A stretch of 64,000 nucleotides of DNA from Streptomyces sp. NBC_01237 (GCF_035917275.1 NZ_CP108508.1:5704001-5768000), one strand, 5' to 3'. Counted from the stretch's first letter, positions 53,298-62,368 are shown. Notes: generated by a model from the sequence alone, not told the origin. A program made the numbers and translations.

Positions 53298-54587
53298 ATG
53301 ACCACCAGAATCCTCCCGGCCGTCGGTGACCTCGACGCGGCCAGATCGGTCACCACACTGCTCAGCCAGCTGCCCGACGCGGAACCGGCCGCGCCGGTCG
53401 GCGACTCGACCCAGCTGATCGACACCCTGGCCAGGCTCGCGGGCGAATCCCTCGACGAGCTGCCCGAGGTCGTGCTGGTCCATGAGCGGATCGGCCCGGT
53501 ACCGGCCCTGGAGCTCATCCGGGAAGTGTCGATGCGCTTCCCGTCCGTCGGGGTCGTCCTGATCACCGCGGATGCCAACCCCGGCCTGTTCGCCGACGCC
53601 ATGGACTCCGGCGCCCGCGGGCTCGTCACGCTGCCGCTGAGCTACGAGGAGCTGGCCAACCGGGTCCAGGCCGCGTCCCAGTGGTCGGCCGGTGTCCGGC
53701 GCCACCTCACGGCGAGCAATGACGTGTTCACCGGCCCCGGGGGCATGGTCCTGACCGTGACCGGCGCCAAGGGCGGCGTGGGTGCCACCGTCACGGCGAT
53801 CCAACTCGCCCTGGCGGCACAGGCGTCGGGCCACACGGTGGCCCTGGTCGACATGGACCTCCAGACCGGTGACGTCGCCTCGTACCTCGATGTGCAGTTC
53901 CGGCGCTCGCTCGTCGACCTGGCGCTGATCACGGAGATCTCGCCGCGGGTCCTGGCCGACGCGGTGTTCTCCCACTCGACGGGCCTGGCCCTGCTGCTGG
54001 CACCCGGCGAGGGGGAACGGGGCGAGGAGGTCAGCGACCGGTCCGCCCGCCAGATCGTCAGCGCGCTGCGCACCCGCTACGAGATCGTGGTCATCGACTG
54101 CGGCGGCCAGATGAACGGGGCCAACGCGGCGGCCATCGAGATGGCGGACGTGGCCCTGCTGGTGACGACCCCGGACGTCATCGCGGTGCGCGGCGCCAAG
54201 CGCATCGTACGGATGTGGGAACGGCTCCAGATCCGCAAGGCGGAGGAGACCATCACCCTCGTCAACCGCTTCACCCGCAACACCGAGATCCAGCCGCCCC
54301 TGATCCAGAAGATCACCGGAACCCAGGTGGCGAACGCGGCGGTGCCCGCGAACTTCAAGGAACTCCAGGCATCGGTGGACGCCGGTCGCCTGCACGAACT
54401 GGATGCCAAGAGCACCGTCAAGCAAGCGCTCTGGGGACTCGCCGGAGAACTGGGCATCGTCAAGGTCAGCGCGAGCAAGAAGAAGAGCGGCGTCGCATTC
54501 AAAAACGACCGTGGCTCGATCGGACGGCCGCGCCGACGGCGCGACGGGGACGACCAGGGCCACGGGAAGACCGAGGGGACACGTTGA
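53298..54587 (+). CDS. cpaE: CpaE-like MinD/ParA-type ATPase
   Basis: The 429-residue protein joins an N-terminal receiver-like domain (about 1-125; EVVLVHERIGPVPALELI) to a MinD-like ATPase with deviant P-loop TGAKGGVGATVTA (Lys158 kept, but Ala at the second Walker Lys), VALVDMDLQTGDV and IVVIDCGG. CpaE proteins place the pilus machine and often carry such loops. Its C-terminal tail is basic. It begins seven bases after CpaB and likely joins the operon. Confidence 0.88.
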   Translation: MTTRILPAVGDLDAARSVTTLLSQLPDAEPAAPVGDSTQLIDTLARLAGESLDELPEVVLVHERIGPVPALELIREVSMRFPSVGVVLITADANPGLFADAMDSGARGLVTLPLSYEELANRVQAASQWSAGVRRHLTASNDVFTGPGGMVLTVTGAKGGVGATVTAIQLALAAQASGHTVALVDMDLQTGDVASYLDVQFRRSLVDLALITEISPRVLADAVFSHSTGLALLLAPGEGERGEEVSDRSARQIVSALRTRYEIVVIDCGGQMNGANAAAIEMADVALLVTTPDVIAVRGAKRIVRMWERLQIRKAEETITLVNRFTRNTEIQPPLIQKITGTQVANAAVPANFKELQASVDAGRLHELDAKSTVKQALWGLAGELGIVKVSASKKKSGVAFKNDRGSIGRPRRRRDGDDQGHGKTEGTR

Positions 54588-54590
54588 CCG

Positions 54591-55133
54591 ATGACTACCA
54601 ACCGGGCACCGGACACCGAGATACGGGGGAGGCGTGACGCCCACAGCTCCCGGGACGGGCTCACGCGCTCCCCGGAGGGGCTCACGCCCTCACGGAGCGG
54701 CCTGAGGCGCACGGCCGCCCACCGCCTCCGCGTACGCGGCCGTTTCGTACACGGCCGTTTCGTGCGAGGCCGTGACCGAGACCGCGGGCAGACCGCGATC
54801 GAGTTCCTGGGGATGACCCCGTTCATCATCCTGATCATGCTCGTGCTCTGGGAGTGCGCGCTGATCGGTTACACCTGGAGCCTCGCGGGGAACGCGGCGG
54901 ACGTGGGCGCGCGCAAGGGCAGCGGCGCGGAGTACGCGCAGAGCCGGGCGTGCAAGCAGGGGGCGAAGGCGCACCTGCCGGATGCCTGGAAGGACGGCGT
55001 CAAGATCACGTGCAGGTCCAGCCGTGAGCTGTACAAGGCCGACGTCAAACTCAAGGTCCCTGTCCTGGTTCCGGGCCTGTTCGACCTGGACGTGAAGATC
55101 ACGGGCCACGCCGGCTCGGCGCTGGAGGGCTGA
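54591..55133 (+). CDS. TadE-like pilus protein 1
   Basis: The 180-residue protein has an Arg-rich N-terminal extension (about 1-66, with a RGRFVHGRFVRG repeat) and then RDRGQTAIEFLGMTPFIILIM, a prepilin-like class III signal with the hydrophobic helix that defines TadE. Two Cys (in SRACKQG and ITCRSSRE) follow in the extracellular part. It is a minor pseudopilin. It starts four bases after CpaE. The repeat and long leader are unusual. Confidence 0.8.
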   Translation: MTTNRAPDTEIRGRRDAHSSRDGLTRSPEGLTPSRSGLRRTAAHRLRVRGRFVHGRFVRGRDRDRGQTAIEFLGMTPFIILIMLVLWECALIGYTWSLAGNAADVGARKGSGAEYAQSRACKQGAKAHLPDAWKDGVKITCRSSRELYKADVKLKVPVLVPGLFDLDVKITGHAGSALEG

Positions 55134-55136
55134 GTG

Positions 55137-55559
55137 ATGACCGCAACCTCACGTGTGAAGCGCTTCGGTGGCAGGAACACCGACAGCCGTCGGCCCTGCC
55201 CCCGCCGTACCGACCGGGGCCAGGTCGCCATCGAGTACCTGGGCTTCCTCCCCCTCCTCCTCCTCGTCGCCCTCCTCGCCATCCAGGCCGGACTCGCCGC
55301 GTACACGACCGCCCAGGCTGGTACGGCGGCCCGTGCGGCGGCCAGGACGGCGTCCAAGGACTTCCCCACCGGCGACGCCCGTACGGCCGCCAGGGACGCG
55401 ATGAGCGACTGGCTCGCGGAGGACGGCTTCAAGTACGACGAGCGCGAAGGCTCCGGCGATGTGACGGTCACCATCAAGATCGAGGTCCCCAACGTGGTTC
55501 CAGGGATGAAGGGCAAATGGGGCAAGGCCGAACGGAGTTCCACCATGCCCCGCGGCTAG
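55137..55559 (+). CDS. TadE-like pilus protein 2
   Basis: The 140-residue protein has the same design: a basic leader with Cys, then RTDRGQVAIEYLGFLPLLLLVALLAIQAGLAAY. GTG at 55134 directly precedes ATG at 55137; the ATG, with GGAGGG seven bases upstream, is chosen. It is a second minor pseudopilin, separated from the first by three bases. Confidence 0.8.
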   Translation: MTATSRVKRFGGRNTDSRRPCPRRTDRGQVAIEYLGFLPLLLLVALLAIQAGLAAYTTAQAGTAARAAARTASKDFPTGDARTAARDAMSDWLAEDGFKYDEREGSGDVTVTIKIEVPNVVPGMKGKWGKAERSSTMPRG

Positions 55560-55607
55560 CCCCCGCGAGCCGGGCCGCCCGCCCGCTCGCCCCCGAGGGA
55601 ACGACCG

Positions 55608-55631
55608 CCTGCGGGACCGACCACCCGCAGG
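55608..55631 (+). terminator. hairpin between TadE-like 2 and CpaF genes
   Basis: CCTGCGGG (55608-55615) pairs with CCCGCAGG (55624-55631) around an 8-base loop. It may partly terminate or shape the transcript and so set ratios of pseudopilins to assembly proteins. Confidence 0.4.
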
Positions 55632-55665
55632 TTCGACCGGACAGTGAGACCGAGGAGTTACGCAC

Positions 55666-57003
55666 ATGAGCCTGCGGGCACGCATGACCGCCCCGGAGGA
55701 GCAAGGCGGGGCACGGGAGGACGGCCACATGGTGGCCACCTACCGGGCCAAGCTGCTGGAGGAGATCGACCTCGCGGAGATGTCCTCGCTGGCCGCCGCC
55801 GAGCGGCGGGCCCGCCTGGAGCGCGTCCTCGGGCACATCATCAGCCGCGAGGGGCCGGTCCTCTCGACCATGGAGCGCTCGCAGCTGATCCGCCGCGTGG
55901 TCGACGAGGCCCTCGGACTCGGCATCCTGGAACCGCTCCTCGAAGACGCCTCCATCACCGAAATCATGGTGAACGGGCCGGACCAGATCTTCGTGGAGCG
56001 CAGCGGCAAGGTCGAACAGCTCCCGATGCGCTTCGGCTCGCACGAGCAGCTGATGCAGACCATCGAGCGCATCGTGTCGACCGTCAACCGCCGGGTGGAC
56101 GAGTCCAACCCCATGGTCGACGCGCGACTGCCCAGCGGTGAGCGTGTCAACGTGATCATCCCGCCGCTGTCCCTGACCGGCGCGACGCTCACCATCCGGC
56201 GGTTCCCGAGGTCCTTCACCCTCCAGGAGATGATCGGCTTCGGGTCGCTGGACGAGCAGATGCTGATCCTGCTCGCCGGTCTCGTACAGGCCAAGCTCAA
56301 CATCATCGTCTCCGGCGCCACCGGCACCGGAAAGACGACGCTGCTCAACGCGCTGTCCGGGCTGATCCCGAACAGCGAGCGCATCGTGACGATCGAGGAC
56401 TCCGCCGAACTCCAGCTCCAGCAGAGCCATGTGATCCGGCTGGAGTCCCGACCGGCGAACGTGGAGGGCAAGGGCCAGATCACCATCCGCGACCTGGTGC
56501 GCAACTCCCTGCGTATGCGCCCCGACCGCATCGTCGTCGGTGAGGTCCGAGGCGGCGAATCGCTTGACATGCTCCAGGCGATGTCCACCGGTCACGACGG
56601 ATCGCTCGCCACCGTCCACGCCAACAACGCCGAGGACGCGCTGATGCGTCTGCAGACCCTGGCCTCCATGTCGGAGATCAAGATCCCGTTCGAGGCGCTG
56701 CACGACCAGATCAACAGCGCCGTCGACGTCATCGTCCAGCTGACCCGGCACGCCGACGGAACGCGAAAGGTCACCGAGATCGCGGCCCTGGACTCGCACG
56801 GCCGGGACCCGTACCGCATCGTCACCGTGGCCAAGTTCAACGCCCGGCCGATGGATGCCGAAGGACGGATCCTCGGGGATTTCCAGTACCTCCCCCTGCC
56901 CCGCCGGATCGCCGACCGCCTCTACATGGCCAGCCAGCCCATCCCCCAGGCGTTCGGTGTCGCCGCATCCGCCGAACAGCTCGCCACCCGAGAGGCCAAC
57001 TAG
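55666..57003 (+). CDS. cpaF: CpaF/TadA family type II/IV secretion ATPase
   Basis: The 445-residue hexameric ATPase powers Flp pilus assembly. Walker A is GATGTGKTTLLNAL (Lys223), the Asp box is TIEDSAELQLQQ, Walker B-like is DRIVVGEVRGGE, and the His box MSTGHDGSLATVHAN is intact. GAGGA precedes the ATG. It is followed by TadB at 11 bases. Confidence 0.94.
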   Translation: MSLRARMTAPEEQGGAREDGHMVATYRAKLLEEIDLAEMSSLAAAERRARLERVLGHIISREGPVLSTMERSQLIRRVVDEALGLGILEPLLEDASITEIMVNGPDQIFVERSGKVEQLPMRFGSHEQLMQTIERIVSTVNRRVDESNPMVDARLPSGERVNVIIPPLSLTGATLTIRRFPRSFTLQEMIGFGSLDEQMLILLAGLVQAKLNIIVSGATGTGKTTLLNALSGLIPNSERIVTIEDSAELQLQQSHVIRLESRPANVEGKGQITIRDLVRNSLRMRPDRIVVGEVRGGESLDMLQAMSTGHDGSLATVHANNAEDALMRLQTLASMSEIKIPFEALHDQINSAVDVIVQLTRHADGTRKVTEIAALDSHGRDPYRIVTVAKFNARPMDAEGRILGDFQYLPLPRRIADRLYMASQPIPQAFGVAASAEQLATREAN

Positions 57004-57013
57004 GTACCGAGCC

Positions 57014-57958
57014 ATGGACAATGTGAATCTCCCCCTGATCACGATCGGCGTCACCCTGCTGTGCGGTGTGCTCGGCGTCATGGGCCTGCACGCCTACTCC
57101 GGCGGCAAGGCCGACCGCGACGAGCTGGTCGACCGGCTCTCCCACGTCGGTCACCTTCCCGAGACGGGCCGTCGTCGCCGGTTCCGCACGCTCGACCGCA
57201 AGCTGCGCAAAACCGCTCTGGGCCGGAAGCTGGAACTGAAGCTCGGCGCGACCGGCATGGAGCTCACACCGGGCGAGTTCTTCGTGTACGCGCTCCTGGC
57301 GATGGCCGGGCTGTGGATGATCGCCTCCTCGATGCTCGCCGCGTTCTTCGGCCCGGTGGCCGCCCTGATCGGCCTGTGGGGCACCAACGCCTTCCTGAAC
57401 TGGCAGCGGGTCAAGCGCACCGAACGCTTCATCAACCAGCTCCCCGAGCTGTCCCGCATCCTCGCCAACGCCACCCAGGCGGGCCTGGCCCTGCGGACCG
57501 CGCTGTCCATGGCCGCCGACGAGCTGGAGAACCCGGCCGGTGAGGAACTGGCCCGCGTCGCCCGCCGCCTCGCCGTCGGTGAACCCCTGGAGGACGCGCT
57601 CAGCGAGGTGACCGACCGGCTGCCCTCACGCGAACTCGTCGTCCTGGTGACCACACTGGTCCTCTCCAACCGGGCCGGCGGTACGGTCGTCAGCTCCCTG
57701 CGCAACCTCACCGAGACCCTGGAGGAACGCAAGGAGACCCGGCGCGAGGTCAAGACCCAGCTGTCCCAGGTCACCGTCACCGCGTACGCCGTACCCGGCT
57801 TCGGGATCGGCGCCATGCTGCTGATGAACGCCGTGATGCCCGGCGCCCTCGACCGGATGACCGGGGCCCTCATCGGCCAGATCGCCGTCGTCATCTCCAT
57901 CGTCCTGTACGCGATCGGATTCATCGTGATCCGGCGCCTGTCCCGTATCGACGTCTGA
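57014..57958 (+). CDS. tadB: TadB-like pilus platform protein
   Basis: The 314-residue GspF-type platform protein has three to four transmembrane segments and the family's central domain (ELSRILANATQAGLALRTALSMAADEL, then SNRAGGTVVSSLRNLTETLEER). It forms the inner-membrane core with TadC. Confidence 0.9.
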   Translation: MDNVNLPLITIGVTLLCGVLGVMGLHAYSGGKADRDELVDRLSHVGHLPETGRRRRFRTLDRKLRKTALGRKLELKLGATGMELTPGEFFVYALLAMAGLWMIASSMLAAFFGPVAALIGLWGTNAFLNWQRVKRTERFINQLPELSRILANATQAGLALRTALSMAADELENPAGEELARVARRLAVGEPLEDALSEVTDRLPSRELVVLVTTLVLSNRAGGTVVSSLRNLTETLEERKETRREVKTQLSQVTVTAYAVPGFGIGAMLLMNAVMPGALDRMTGALIGQIAVVISIVLYAIGFIVIRRLSRIDV

Positions 57959-57980
57959 CGGCCTGAGAGAAGAACCAGAC

Positions 57981-58868
57981 ATGGACTTGTTGCTTCCACT
58001 CGTCGTCGGACTCGCGGTGTACGGAGCCATCCACGGCATCCGGATGTACCGGGCCGATGCCAAACTGCCCGGCGACCTCGCCATCGCCCTGGAATCCGGC
58101 GCCACCCGCACCAGCGCGGTGGGCTCCGGCATCGACCGGCTCGGCATCCGCTGGGCCCCCATGGTGCTGCGGATGATGGGACCCAAGGCGGTCACCAAGA
58201 AGCGCCGTCAGATCGACCTGGCCGGTAACCCCGGCGGTCTCACCATCGACCGGTACGCCGCCCGGCGCGCCGTCTACGGGGCGCTCGGCGCCCTCGGTGC
58301 GTTCGCGATGGTCCTGCAGGGGCAGCTCTTCCTCGCCATCTTCATGATCGCCTTCGGTCTCTTCTGGGTGGAGGCGGGCATCTGGTCCGCCATCCGGGTC
58401 CGCCGCGAACACATCGAGCGCACCCTTCCCGACTTCCTGGACGTCCTGGCCGTCGTCGTGTCGGCCGGTCTCGGCTTCCGCCAGGCGCTCGCCCGCGTCG
58501 CCGAGAAGTACGAAGGCCCCTGGGCCGACGAACTCCGCATCACCCTGCGTCAGATGGACATGGGTGTCAGCCGGCGCCAGGCATTCGACGAACTGCGCAG
58601 GCGCAACGACTCGGAGCAGGTCGCGATGTTCGTCACCACGCTCCAGCAGGGCGAGGAGCTCGGTGCCCCGATCGTCGAGACACTGATCCAGATCGCCAAC
58701 GACATGCGCCGCACCGACGCCCAGAACGCCCGCCGCAAGGCCGCCAAGGCCGTGCCCAAGGCGACCTTCGCCGTCACCTCGTTCCTCCTGCCCGGCACGC
58801 TCCTCCTGCTGACCGTCGGCTTCGTCTACGGCGCCAACGTCGACTTCGGCGCGCTGACGGGCGGCTGA
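57981..58868 (+). CDS. tadC: TadC-like pilus platform protein
   Basis: The 295-residue second GspF-type protein has LPDFLDVLAVVVSAGLGFRQALARVAEKYEG and GEELGAPIVETLIQIANDMR, with a C-terminal hydrophobic segment FLLPGTLLLLTVGF. It is the usual TadB partner, 22 bases downstream. Confidence 0.9.
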   Translation: MDLLLPLVVGLAVYGAIHGIRMYRADAKLPGDLAIALESGATRTSAVGSGIDRLGIRWAPMVLRMMGPKAVTKKRRQIDLAGNPGGLTIDRYAARRAVYGALGALGAFAMVLQGQLFLAIFMIAFGLFWVEAGIWSAIRVRREHIERTLPDFLDVLAVVVSAGLGFRQALARVAEKYEGPWADELRITLRQMDMGVSRRQAFDELRRRNDSEQVAMFVTTLQQGEELGAPIVETLIQIANDMRRTDAQNARRKAAKAVPKATFAVTSFLLPGTLLLLTVGFVYGANVDFGALTGG

Positions 58869-58870
58869 CG

Positions 58871-58921
58871 ATGACCGACGACGGCGATCACGGGGACAGA
58901 CGGGAGGTGGCAGGCCCATGA
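58871..58921 (+). CDS. possible 16-residue mini-ORF coupled to the sensor kinase
   Basis: ATG at 58871 opens MTDDGDHGDRREVAGP, whose TGA overlaps the kinase ATG (ATGA). It starts two bases after the TadC stop. It may be a chance ORF or a coupling peptide. There is no direct evidence of translation. Confidence 0.2.
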   Translation: MTDDGDHGDRREVAGP

Positions 58922-60246
58922 CGTTTCAGCTCAGCGGCATCCAGCACGGACTCACCGCGGACATGTCCACGGCCGCCACCGACCCGCAGGCGCGCCCCGC
59001 GCTCGCCATCCAGGTCAACGCCCTCCAGGCGATGTGCCGTCAGGTCTTCGGCTTCCGGCTGGCGATGATCGCCATAGCCACCCCGTTCGCCATCAGCCAC
59101 ACCGCGCGCGGCCTCGCCACCTGGTTCATCGGGGCGGCGATCCTCATCACGTTCATGGGCAGCTACCTCCTGTTCCGCGACTGGGAACGCTTCGGCCCGC
59201 GCCTTCTGCGCCACCCCTGGCTGCTCGGCATCGACGTGTTCTTCGGCGCACTGCTGCTGATCACCGCCACCCCCGAGTCGACGCTCGCCTACGTCACCGT
59301 CTGCACCCCGCTCCTCGCCGGCCTCGTCTACGGCTGGCGGGGAGCCGCGGTCTTCGCCGCCGTCCAGGTCGTCATCGTCTTCGGCGTCTACAACACCGTC
59401 CCGAAGCTCGAAGGCGGCGACGCGACCAACCTCCTGCTTCCCGGCTTCTGCGTGATCGCCGGTGCCGTCGGCGTCACCCTGCGCAATCTGCTCCTGCGCT
59501 TCGGCACAGCCAGCCAGGCCCTCACCGAGACCCGCGCCCGCCTCGCCGTCAACGAGGCCGTCGAAGGGGAACGCACCCGTCTCGCCCGCGAGATGCACGA
59601 CTCCGTCGCCAAGACCCTGCACGGTCTCGCCCTGGCCGCCGACGGCCTCGCCGGATCCGCCGACCGGATGGACCCGCCCACCGTCAGGCAGCAGGCCGAA
59701 CTCGTCGCCCGTGCCGCCCGCCGGGCCGCGGCCGAGTCCCGCGAACTGCTCACCGACCTCCGGCGCGAGTCCGGCCTGGACGGCGGCGTGGACGTCGTCG
59801 ACGAACTCCGCGCCCGTGCGGCCGACTTCAGCGACCGCCACGGCCTCGCCGCGACCTTCCGCCGGATCCAGGAGCACATCCCCGTACCGCCCGTCCCGCA
59901 GGCGGTCGCCCGGCAGCTGCTCACGGTCGCCTCCGAAGCCATGGAGAACGCCCACCGCCACGCGGGCCCCACCTACCTGATCGTTCTCGCGGGCGTGAAG
60001 GGCGACGTCCTGCGCGTCAGCGTCTACGACGACGGACGCGGCCTGCCCGCGGGCACCACCCTCGACTCCCTCCGCCGGGCCGGACACTTCGGCCTCGTCG
60101 GCATGGTCGAACGCGCCGCTTCCATCGGCGCCCGCATCCGGATCGGCAGGGGAGAGGCTTCCCAGGGCACCGAGGTGCGCCTGGAAATACCCCTCGCCGC
60201 TCTTGGCACCACCGATACCGTCCCTCCATCCACCCCCCACCCGTAG
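58918..60246 (+). CDS. membrane sensor histidine kinase (NarL-type partner)
   Basis: The 442-residue protein has about five to six transmembrane helices (roughly 47-190), then a HisKA_3 domain with phosphoacceptor His227 in LAREMHDSVAKT and a HATPase domain (SEAMENAHRHAG, VSVYDDGRGLP). GGGAGG precedes the ATG. It is embedded in the pilus locus and sits 21 bases before its response regulator. Confidence 0.92.
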   Translation: MTFQLSGIQHGLTADMSTAATDPQARPALAIQVNALQAMCRQVFGFRLAMIAIATPFAISHTARGLATWFIGAAILITFMGSYLLFRDWERFGPRLLRHPWLLGIDVFFGALLLITATPESTLAYVTVCTPLLAGLVYGWRGAAVFAAVQVVIVFGVYNTVPKLEGGDATNLLLPGFCVIAGAVGVTLRNLLLRFGTASQALTETRARLAVNEAVEGERTRLAREMHDSVAKTLHGLALAADGLAGSADRMDPPTVRQQAELVARAARRAAAESRELLTDLRRESGLDGGVDVVDELRARAADFSDRHGLAATFRRIQEHIPVPPVPQAVARQLLTVASEAMENAHRHAGPTYLIVLAGVKGDVLRVSVYDDGRGLPAGTTLDSLRRAGHFGLVGMVERAASIGARIRIGRGEASQGTEVRLEIPLAALGTTDTVPPSTPHP

Positions 60247-60267
60247 CTCCTGAGAGGAGGTCGCAGA

Positions 60268-61332
60268 ATGCCGGACGACGTCCCCCGCGCGTCGAGTCAG
60301 AACTGGGTGGCACAGAACCACGCCTCCCCGCACGCCTCGCCGCACATCGCACCGCGCACCACGGAACACGGCTCTTCAGGGTTTCCCGTTCCCCAGCAGA
60401 CCGCGGCACCCGAGGTCCTGCCCGTCCCCTTCCCGACGACACCCGGTCCCCAGGCTCCCGCCCAGCTCAGGGTGGTGGTGGCGGACGACAACCCCGTGGT
60501 CCGGGCCGGCCTGGGCGTACTGCTCTCCGGCCGCGCCGACATCGAGGTCGTCGCAGAGGCGGCGGACGGCCGCCAGGCCTATGAGCTGGCCCTGCGGCAC
60601 CGCCCGGACGTCGTCCTGCTGGACGTCCGGATGCCCGGGGTCGACGGCATCTCGGCCCTGCCGCACCTGGTGCGGATCGCACCCGTGATGATGCTGACCT
60701 ACAGCCGTGAGAGCGAGATCGTCCACGAGGCCCTGCGGCTGGGCGCGGGCGGCTATCTGGTGCACGGCGAGTTCACGGCGGACCAGCTGGTCCAGGCGGT
60801 GCGCGACACGAAGCACGGCCGGGCCAACTTCACGGCCACCGCCGCGAACGCCCTGCTCGCCCATATGCGCAACGGCGTGGACCCCGGGCGCGGAACGCTC
60901 CCGGAGGGCCTGGGCACCGCCCTGACCGTCGGCGGACCGTACCCGCCCCCCGGCTACGAGGCACAGCCCGGCTTCACACCATCGCCACCACTCACGGTGG
61001 CGCCACGACAGGTCCGAGAACCGGAAGGTCTTTCGCAACTGCAACCTGTTGTGGGACAGTCTTCCATGACCAGGGGGCCCGGCGCGGCTCTCAACAGGCA
61101 ACACCACGGGCTGAGTTCGAGGGAGGTGGAGGTCATGGAGCTGATTGCGTCCGGAATGAGCAACCAGCAGATCGCCGCCACCTGCTTCATCAGCGAGAAG
61201 ACCGTGAAGAACCACATCAACCGCATCTTCACGAAACTTCACAGCGGCAGCCGCAGCGAGGCGATCGCCCGCTGGCTGGGCACGGCACCCGCGACGGGCA
61301 GCGGCTCGCGAGGGGCGGGCGGTCATGGCTGA
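60268..61332 (+). CDS. NarL/LuxR-type response regulator
   Basis: The 354-residue protein is unusually long because of a 65-residue His/Pro-rich leader and a long linker. The receiver domain has the phosphoacceptor Asp119 (VVLLDVRMPGVDG) and the C-terminal LuxR HTH is LSSREVEVMELIASGMSNQQIAATCFISEKTVKNHINRIF. GAGAGGAGG lies nearby upstream. It likely controls the pilus genes with its kinase. Confidence 0.92.
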   Translation: MPDDVPRASSQNWVAQNHASPHASPHIAPRTTEHGSSGFPVPQQTAAPEVLPVPFPTTPGPQAPAQLRVVVADDNPVVRAGLGVLLSGRADIEVVAEAADGRQAYELALRHRPDVVLLDVRMPGVDGISALPHLVRIAPVMMLTYSRESEIVHEALRLGAGGYLVHGEFTADQLVQAVRDTKHGRANFTATAANALLAHMRNGVDPGRGTLPEGLGTALTVGGPYPPPGYEAQPGFTPSPPLTVAPRQVREPEGLSQLQPVVGQSSMTRGPGAALNRQHHGLSSREVEVMELIASGMSNQQIAATCFISEKTVKNHINRIFTKLHSGSRSEAIARWLGTAPATGSGSRGAGGHG

Positions 61333-61352
61333 GCGAGACGGCAACGCGGGGG

Positions 61353-61399
61353 CCCAGAGCATGCTTTGGGCCCGGGAATGGGCCCTGGGACCCTCTGGG
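61353..61399 (+). promoter_or_regulatory. nested inverted repeats upstream of the Flp pilin
   Basis: CCCAGAG (61353-61359) with CTCTGGG (61393-61399) encloses GGGCCC (61368-61373) with GGGCCC (61380-61385). It lies in the leader of the pilin gene, where a terminator or attenuator could set pilin transcription relative to the upstream operon. Confidence 0.45.
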
Positions 61400-61532
61400 G
61401 GACCGGGCGTCCCCCTCTATGTTTCTCATGTCGCAAGCGGCACCGGCCAGGAGGAAGCCGGAGTCGGGCGCGACATGCCAGGAACGTGCGAGTCGGCCGG
61501 CAATCGGTCGGCCGAATCAGGAGGGGAACACC

Positions 61533-61763
61533 ATGTCGAACATCACCCTGAAGACCGCCGTCCGCGTCAACGGCTGGGCCAACACCGCCGTCAGCAGCAT
61601 CCAGAAGCGCTACGCGGCGAAGGACCGGGGTCAGACGGCATTCGAGTACCTGGGCATCATCCTGGTGGTCGTGGCGATCATCGGTGCGATCGCGGCCTCG
61701 GGCATCGGCGGGAACATCTCGTCGCGGATCGACGGGCTGGTCACTTCCATCACCTCGAAGTGA
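61533..61763 (+). CDS. flp: Flp-type pilin
   Basis: The 76-residue protein is the likely major pilin: a 34-residue basic leader then KDRGQTAFEYLGIILVVVAIIGAIAASGIGG. The RGQTAFEYLG class III motif places cleavage and the Glu+5-type residue before the helix. A strong AGGAGGGG lies six bases before the ATG, the best ribosome site in the locus, as expected for an abundant subunit. Confidence 0.88.
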   Translation: MSNITLKTAVRVNGWANTAVSSIQKRYAAKDRGQTAFEYLGIILVVVAIIGAIAASGIGGNISSRIDGLVTSITSK

Positions 61764-62368
61764 TCGGACGCCGCCGGTCGGACCGAGGGCAGGCCTTCCC
61801 CATCTACATTGTGATGGTGGCGGGCCTGCTTTTCCTCGTGTTCGCCTTCTTTGCTGTCGGCAAGGCATCGGCCTTGCGCAACGGGTCCCAGGGCGCGGCG
61901 GACGCCGCCGCGCTCGCCGCCGCTCAAGCCACTCGTGCGAATTTCGAGTCGGGGTTCATCGCCTCGCTCCCCGAGAAAATGCTCGACGCGTTCCTGGCGG
62001 CTCCCTTCCCCGTATCGTGCGGCGCGGCCCAGAGCTTCGCTTCCGACAATGACGCGGATGTCGTGAAGTGCGAACCGCCCGAAATCGTCCCCAGGTTCGA
62101 CAGAATCACCGTCGAGGTCGAGGGTCGCAAAGCGGTGGACTCGTCGGTCATCCCGGGTACGGAGCGCACCTTCGCCACGGCCAAGGCCACGGCCGTCATC
62201 GAGTTCCGCTGTGACTGGCAGTCCTTCGACTTCAACGACGACGGTACCCAGGATCTGTACGTCTTCTCGTGCGGCAAGGCCGGGGTGGTCGAGATCGAGC
62301 CGTTGGGTGTCAAGCCGCCCTGGTCCGAGATCAGCAAGATTCTCTTTGACGTGCGGTTGGTCGACTAG
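61760..62368 (+). CDS. TadG-like pilus protein
   Basis: The 202-residue protein begins at GTG overlapping the pilin stop (GTGA). It opens RSDRGQAFPIYIVMVAGLLFLVFAFFAVGKASALRNGSQGAADAAALAAA, a TadG/Flp-related class III leader with the TadG N-terminal helix, and has a Cys-containing extracellular domain. It is coupled to the pilin. A longer frame from 61325 is an artefact. Confidence 0.82.
   Translation: MIGRRRSDRGQAFPIYIVMVAGLLFLVFAFFAVGKASALRNGSQGAADAAALAAAQATRANFESGFIASLPEKMLDAFLAAPFPVSCGAAQSFASDNDADVVKCEPPEIVPRFDRITVEVEGRKAVDSSVIPGTERTFATAKATAVIEFRCDWQSFDFNDDGTQDLYVFSCGKAGVVEIEPLGVKPPWSEISKILFDVRLVD

Noticed and set aside
61325..61759. N-terminal extension of the TadG-like protein
   Set aside because: The frame is open from 61325 but lies antiregister to the pilin gene; the GTG overlapping the pilin stop gives a proper class III leader.
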